From Actinomycetota bacterium (lineage in GTDB: Bacteria; Actinomycetota; Geothermincolia; Geothermincolales; RBG-13-55-18), in contig JAQVFR010000004.1 in the NCBI GenBank assembly GCA_028697145.1, forward strand, positions 65,390 through 129,389: a stretch of 64,000 nucleotides of DNA. Direction: 5' to 3'. A program made the position numbers and the translations under genes. This document shows positions 60,556 to 64,000 of this stretch, one piece after another. The number at the start of each line of letters is the position of its first letter. Positions within the stretch are counted from its first letter, which is position 1. The notes beneath the pieces were generated by a model. The model was not told the origin of the DNA and made no database searches. It worked only from the letters and a program-made list of their open reading frames with translations.

Positions 60556-61317
60556 ATGAAACACGCTTTCCTGGACGAGTACAGCGGCTTGCAGAGCCCC
60601 ATGCACCGACTCGACCCCCGGGCCAAGCTGGTGGGCTTGGTCGCCCTCGTCGTCATCTGCGTATCCACGCCCCCCGACCTTTACGCGGCCTTCGCCGCCT
60701 ACCTGGGCCTGGAATTGATCCTGGTGCTCATATCACGGCTTCCCTGGAAGCACGTGCTGGGGCGCATGCTCATCGTCCTTCCCTTTATCCTGGTGGTGGC
60801 GGTCTTCCTGCCTTTCTTCAATAAGGGCGGTGGCAGCTACAACCTGGGGCCGTTCACCGTCTCCGCCCACGGCCTGCTGGTGCTGTGGAACGTGGCGATC
60901 AAATCCACGGTGAGCGTGCTGGCGGTGATACTCCTCTCCTCCACCACCCCCTTCCCGGAACTGCTTAAAGGGCTGGAGAAGCTAAGGGTGCCGCGCCTCC
61001 TCACCACCATCATGAGCTTCATGTACCGTTATATATTCGTGCTCTCCGACGAGCTGCAGCGCATGCGCCGCGCCCGCGACTCGCGGGGATGGAGCGGGAA
61101 GTGGCTGTGGCAGGCCAAGGTGATAGGGCATATGATAGCGGCGCTCTTCCTGCGCTCCTACGAGCGGGGCGAGCGAGTGTACGCCGCCATGCTGGCGCGC
61201 GGCTACGACGGGGGCTTGCGCACTATCTACCTTTACGACTTCGGCGCGGTGGAGCTGGGCTTCGTGGCCCTGGTGACGCTTTTTCCCCTGGCGGCGCGGC
61301 TGCTGGCCGTGGGATGA
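60556..61317 (+). CDS. cbiQ: Cobalt/nickel ECF transporter T component CbiQ
   Basis: 253 residues from ATG 60556, 3 bases after the previous stop. Membrane EcfT protein with LDPRAKLVGL at the N-terminus and the two coupling motifs with Ala-Arg-Gly character, ARDSRG and AMLARGYDG, which contact the ATPases. Five or more membrane helices. It transmits ATP hydrolysis by CbiO to the S component. Confidence 0.93.
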   Translation: MKHAFLDEYSGLQSPMHRLDPRAKLVGLVALVVICVSTPPDLYAAFAAYLGLELILVLISRLPWKHVLGRMLIVLPFILVVAVFLPFFNKGGGSYNLGPFTVSAHGLLVLWNVAIKSTVSVLAVILLSSTTPFPELLKGLEKLRVPRLLTTIMSFMYRYIFVLSDELQRMRRARDSRGWSGKWLWQAKVIGHMIAALFLRSYERGERVYAAMLARGYDGGLRTIYLYDFGAVELGFVALVTLFPLAARLLAVG

Positions 61318-61420
61318 GGTATCGCACCTGCGGCGAGAGCGGAATGCGGTATCTTTATTTGTGGTCGAATACAGCGACCGGCGGGGATCGGACCGAGCCG
61401 GGCGGATAAGGAGCGGGAAC

Positions 61421-62200
61421 ATGCATCACAGGCCCGCGGTGGAGATAAAGGGCCTCTACTACGCCTACCCCGACGGCACCGCCGCCCTGCGCGGTGTGGA
61501 CCTCACCATCGAGGAGGGCGAATCGGTGGGGATCGTGGGTCCCAACGGCGCAGGCAAGTCCACCTTGCTCCTGCACCTCAACGGCATCCTCACCGGCCAC
61601 GGCGAGGTGCGTATCTTCGGCCTGCCGGTGGAAAAGAGAAACCTGCGCGAGATAAGGCGCCGCGTGGGCCTGGTCTTCCAGGACCCGGACGACCAGCTCT
61701 TCTCCCCCACCGTCTTCGACGACGTGGCCTTCGGCCCCATCAACATGGGCCTCGGCAAGGCCGAGGTGGCGGCTGCGGTGTCCCGGGCGCTGGAGGAGGT
61801 GGGCATCGCGGGCATGGAGAAGCGTTCCGCTTACCACCTCAGCTACGGGCAGAAGAAGCGGGCGGCCATCGCCACCGTGCTCTCCATGAACCCCGACCTG
61901 CTGGTGCTGGACGAGCCCTCCAGTAACCTCGACCCACGAGCCCGTAACGAGTTCTCCGCTTTGCTGCAGGGCATGCGCATAACCAAGATCCTGGTCACCC
62001 ACGACCTCCCCTTCGTCTTCGAGAACTGCGACCGCGTGGTGATCATGAGCAGGGGCAAGATCGCCGCCGACGGGGATTCCTTCTCCATCCTCTCCGACGA
62101 GGCGCTGCTCTCCACCCACGGCCTGGAGCTGCCCTACGGCTTCTACCCCGTTTCCCGCCATACGGTCCCGAGACCAAGCGAGCGGGAAGTGGAGGAATGA
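61421..62200 (+). CDS. cbiO: Cobalt/nickel ECF transporter ATPase CbiO
   Basis: 259 residues from ATG 61421 (AAGGAGCGGGAAC). ABC ATPase: Walker A GPNGAGKST, Q-loop VFQDPDDQLFSPTV, signature LSYGQKKR (family variant of LSGGQ), Walker B LLVLDEPSSNLD and switch His in LVTHDL. A single ATPase is encoded, so it works as a homodimer. Last gene of the transporter operon. Confidence 0.94.
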   Translation: MHHRPAVEIKGLYYAYPDGTAALRGVDLTIEEGESVGIVGPNGAGKSTLLLHLNGILTGHGEVRIFGLPVEKRNLREIRRRVGLVFQDPDDQLFSPTVFDDVAFGPINMGLGKAEVAAAVSRALEEVGIAGMEKRSAYHLSYGQKKRAAIATVLSMNPDLLVLDEPSSNLDPRARNEFSALLQGMRITKILVTHDLPFVFENCDRVVIMSRGKIAADGDSFSILSDEALLSTHGLELPYGFYPVSRHTVPRPSEREVEE

Positions 62201-62357
62201 ACGGGCCGTCTCGCTCCCGCTCGTGTTTCGCATTGACGGATATCCTGCAAACGCGCGGCCAACCTATATACTTAGCATAAGACCTTCGCACGTAAGCGTG
62301 GTTATAAAAGCATCGGGGCCGGACCCGGCCCCGGGATCGAGGAGAAGAGCGCCGGAT

Positions 62358-62897
62358 ATGGAAGCGAGCGGCTGCGCCGGGAATGCCGACCCCGCGAAGA
62401 GGGCGGGCAAGGCAGTCAAGTGGGCCTTCGTCATCGGGCTGGCGGTGGCGGCCGCGGTGATCGGCTTCCTCACCATCTTCCGCACCCATCCCGCGCAGAC
62501 CACGGTGCGGGAGGCCATGGCCGCCGTAGAGCAGGGCGACGCGGAAGCCCTCATGTCACACGTGGACCCGGAAGGAGACCTGGGCAGGTTGTGGACAGAG
62601 AACACGCAGGGGGCGCGCGACGCCATACTTGACGCGCTCGAGCGTTACCGGGTCGAGTTCTCGTCGCCCAGGTTCGCCACCCGGGCGGAGGGGAGCGCCG
62701 CTGAGGTAGCGCTCAAGGGCGGTCGAGTAACCGTGCACAGGCGCGGCGGCGAGGAATCCACGCTGGCGGTCTTCGATCTGGAGGAAGGCGACTTGGTGTT
62801 CTACGTGGAGAAGAGGGGGGAAGACTGGCTCATCCGGGGCCTCAACTACGACATCCTGGAGTTCCTCTCGGGTGACATGGGATTTCTTCCTTTGTGA
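62358..62897 (+). CDS. Single-helix membrane protein, NTF2-like outer domain
   Basis: 179 residues from ATG 62358 (GAGGAGAAG upstream); the track start adds 45 unlikely residues. One helix (VKWAFVIGLAVAAAVIGFLTIF) and an outer domain that starts TTVREAMAAVEQGDAEALMSHVD, a pattern of DUF4878/NTF2-like lipoproteins, and ends with GEDWLIRGLNYDI. Function unknown. The adjacent downstream gene encodes a protein of the same general type, so they may work together. Confidence 0.65.
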   Translation: MEASGCAGNADPAKRAGKAVKWAFVIGLAVAAAVIGFLTIFRTHPAQTTVREAMAAVEQGDAEALMSHVDPEGDLGRLWTENTQGARDAILDALERYRVEFSSPRFATRAEGSAAEVALKGGRVTVHRRGGEESTLAVFDLEEGDLVFYVEKRGEDWLIRGLNYDILEFLSGDMGFLPL

Positions 62898-62913
62898 GGA
62901 ACGGGGGATTCGT

Positions 62914-63396
62914 ATGCGCGTACGGACAAGAGAAAGGCCGGCCGCCGGGACAGGATACGAGGCGGGTCATGGCGCGATCGCTTCCGCCAGGACATCGGTG
63001 CCGTTCGTTTTTCCCGTCCTCATCCTTTCGCTGCTCGTGCTGGCGGCGGTGTGCGGTTGTTCCTCCTCCACACCGCAGCGCGCCGTCAGCGATTTCATCT
63101 CGGCGCGCATCGCCGGAGACGACGCCCGGGCGGCGCTCTTAACCGTGGAGGAAGATCTAGGCGATTTCCTGGGAGGGGAGCCCTTCCTCCACGCCAGCGC
63201 TGTGTCCTTCGAGACCGAGCCACCACAAGCCGAGGGCGACCGTGCGGTGGTCACGGTGAGCTACTCATGGGACGGACAGAGCGTGGAAGTGCCCTACGTG
63301 GCGCGGAAAGTCGGCAACAAATGGAGGGTCGCTCTGTCTGAAACCCAGGAGATGTGGCTGCCGGGTCCCGGGGAGGCCGACGAAGACGCTGGTTGA
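62914..63396 (+). CDS. Putative lipoprotein, NTF2/DUF4878-like
   Basis: 160 residues from ATG 62914 (GTGAGGAACGGGGG upstream). After a basic region of 35 residues comes a hydrophobic segment and lipobox (VLILSLLVLAAVCGCSSS); lipidation at the first Cys is likely. The mature part opens with TPQRAVSDFISARIAGDDARAALL and ends with a KVGNKWRVAL strand, matching the fold of its upstream neighbour. The long pre-sequence before the signal is unusual; a later start is possible. Confidence 0.65.
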   Translation: MRVRTRERPAAGTGYEAGHGAIASARTSVPFVFPVLILSLLVLAAVCGCSSSTPQRAVSDFISARIAGDDARAALLTVEEDLGDFLGGEPFLHASAVSFETEPPQAEGDRAVVTVSYSWDGQSVEVPYVARKVGNKWRVALSETQEMWLPGPGEADEDAG

Positions 63397-63537
63397 CCCC
63401 GTGGCCGGACCGCGAGGAAGAAGGCTCTCATCCACCCGCCTGAAGATCAATCCCCCGGACGTCCTCCCGCACGTCGCTGGCACGGGGATTCCTGCGGCCC
63501 TGCCATACTGGAAACGCCCGCCCTCCGGGCAGCGTTG

Positions 63538-64000
63538 CTATGCCTCCCCCGTTGCTTTACCGGAGGCTTTCCTTGCCTTTGACGCCGGCTTCGATCCCTT
63601 CTTCGCGGCGGGCCTGGAGGCCTTCTTCGCCGCCTTGCTCACGGCCGCCTTGGCGGACTTTTTCACCGCGGGCTTGGATGCCTTTTTCGCGGCAGGCTTC
63701 TTGGCCGGCTTCTTAGCGGCCCGAGGCCGCGCCGAAGCGGGCCGCGGCGCCTTCCCATCCGGGTGCAGCGCGACCTTGAGTACCTCCTCAATGTGCTTCA
63801 CGGGCACGAACTTGAGGTCCTTGCGGATGAAAGCCGGTATCTCCTCCAGGTATTTCTGGTTCTCCTCGGGGATGATGATCCTCTTCACGCCGGCGCGGTG
63901 GGCGGCGAGCACCTTTTCCTTGAGGCCCCCGATGGGCAGCACCTTCCCCCGCAGGGTTATCTCGCCGGTCATGCCCACTTCCTTGCGAACCTTGCGCCCG
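63538..64000 (-). CDS. lon: Lon protease, C-terminal part with Lys/Ala-rich tail (partial)
   Basis: The gene runs off the right edge. Residues [39 protein letters not shown] are the end of the Lon proteolytic domain, including the catalytic-dyad Lys in LKEK. After the normal Lon end ([12 protein letters not shown]) there is an extra tail of about 75 residues made of AKKP, AAKK and KKSAKAA-type repeats, like histone H1 or the tail of actinobacterial HupB. The tail could bind DNA or polyphosphate (inference). Confidence 0.92.
   Translation of the reverse strand, partial: GRKVRKEVGMTGEITLRGKVLPIGGLKEKVLAAHRAGVKRIIIPEENQKYLEEIPAFIRKDLKFVPVKHIEEVLKVALHPDGKAPRPASARPRAAKKPAKKPAAKKASKPAVKKSAKAAVSKAAKKASRPAAKKGSKPASKARKASGKATGEA

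Overview
This is a GC-rich, gene-dense bacterial chromosome segment. The gene content points to an anaerobe: a glycyl radical enzyme, a Ni-dependent CO dehydrogenase (CooS), a B12-binding/radical-SAM protein and a Ni/Co ECF transporter. A SigB/SigF-type sigma factor, many acyl-CoA enzymes and CrtI-like oxidoreductases would fit an uncultured anaerobic actinobacterial lineage. That placement is inference from gene content; no rRNA is present.

Layout. (1) 0-12 kb: glycyl radical enzyme, chemoreceptor, two zinc-ribbon-type proteins, a SigB-like sigma factor, and a MEDS/PAS/GAF histidine kinase with its NarL-type regulator. (2) 12-31.5 kb: a lipid or acyl-CoA locus. A plus-strand acyl-CoA ligase faces a long minus-strand series read right to left: acyl-CoA dehydrogenase, TetR, two thiolase-fold proteins each paired with a DUF35 partner, enoyl-CoA hydratase, a FabK/nitronate monooxygenase-like enzyme, a CrtI-ferredoxin-reductase-2Fe-2S fusion, and four more CrtI-like flavoproteins interleaved with two copies of a 61-residue membrane protein. 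Both thiolase-fold proteins appear to lack the nucleophilic Cys and the catalytic His. This locus is the best candidate for an undescribed pathway. Structured repeats, REP-like repeats and the vestigial start of one more CrtI gene show that it has been rearranged. (3) 31.5-47.3 kb: housekeeping and metabolic genes, namely alpha/beta hydrolase, exonuclease III, galT-galK, a radical SAM protein, a frameshifted small gene, cupin, cooS, pckA, acyl-CoA dehydrogenase, SDR and a TetR regulator with a palindromic operator. (4) 47.4-59 kb: an accessory region with an ISLre2-like element, a glycine-to-betaine methyltransferase pair (one gene with no ATG/GTG/TTG start), a metK 3' fragment, a PQQ-type propeller protein, an ECF sigma factor with a probable CTG start, a 1166-bp near-identical duplication, and a secreted repeat protein. 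Two identical 32-bp repeats bracket its right part, close to tRNA-Arg(CCT). (5) 59-64 kb: a cbiM-PDGLE-cbiQ-cbiO Ni/Co transporter behind a leader carrying an intrinsic terminator, two small envelope proteins, and the C-terminus of Lon with a histone-like Lys/Ala tail.

How the parts may work together (inference): TetR-type palindromes of similar sequence lie upstream of the acyl-CoA ligase, the acyl-CoA dehydrogenase operon and the second tetR gene. This suggests a shared acyl-CoA-responsive regulon. The acyl-CoA module with DUF35/thiolase-fold pairs resembles side-chain degradation modules that end in retro-aldol cleavage, and the CrtI-like enzymes could desaturate, saturate or isomerise the same hydrophobic substrate. 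The Ni/Co transporter would supply metal for CooS and cobalamin.
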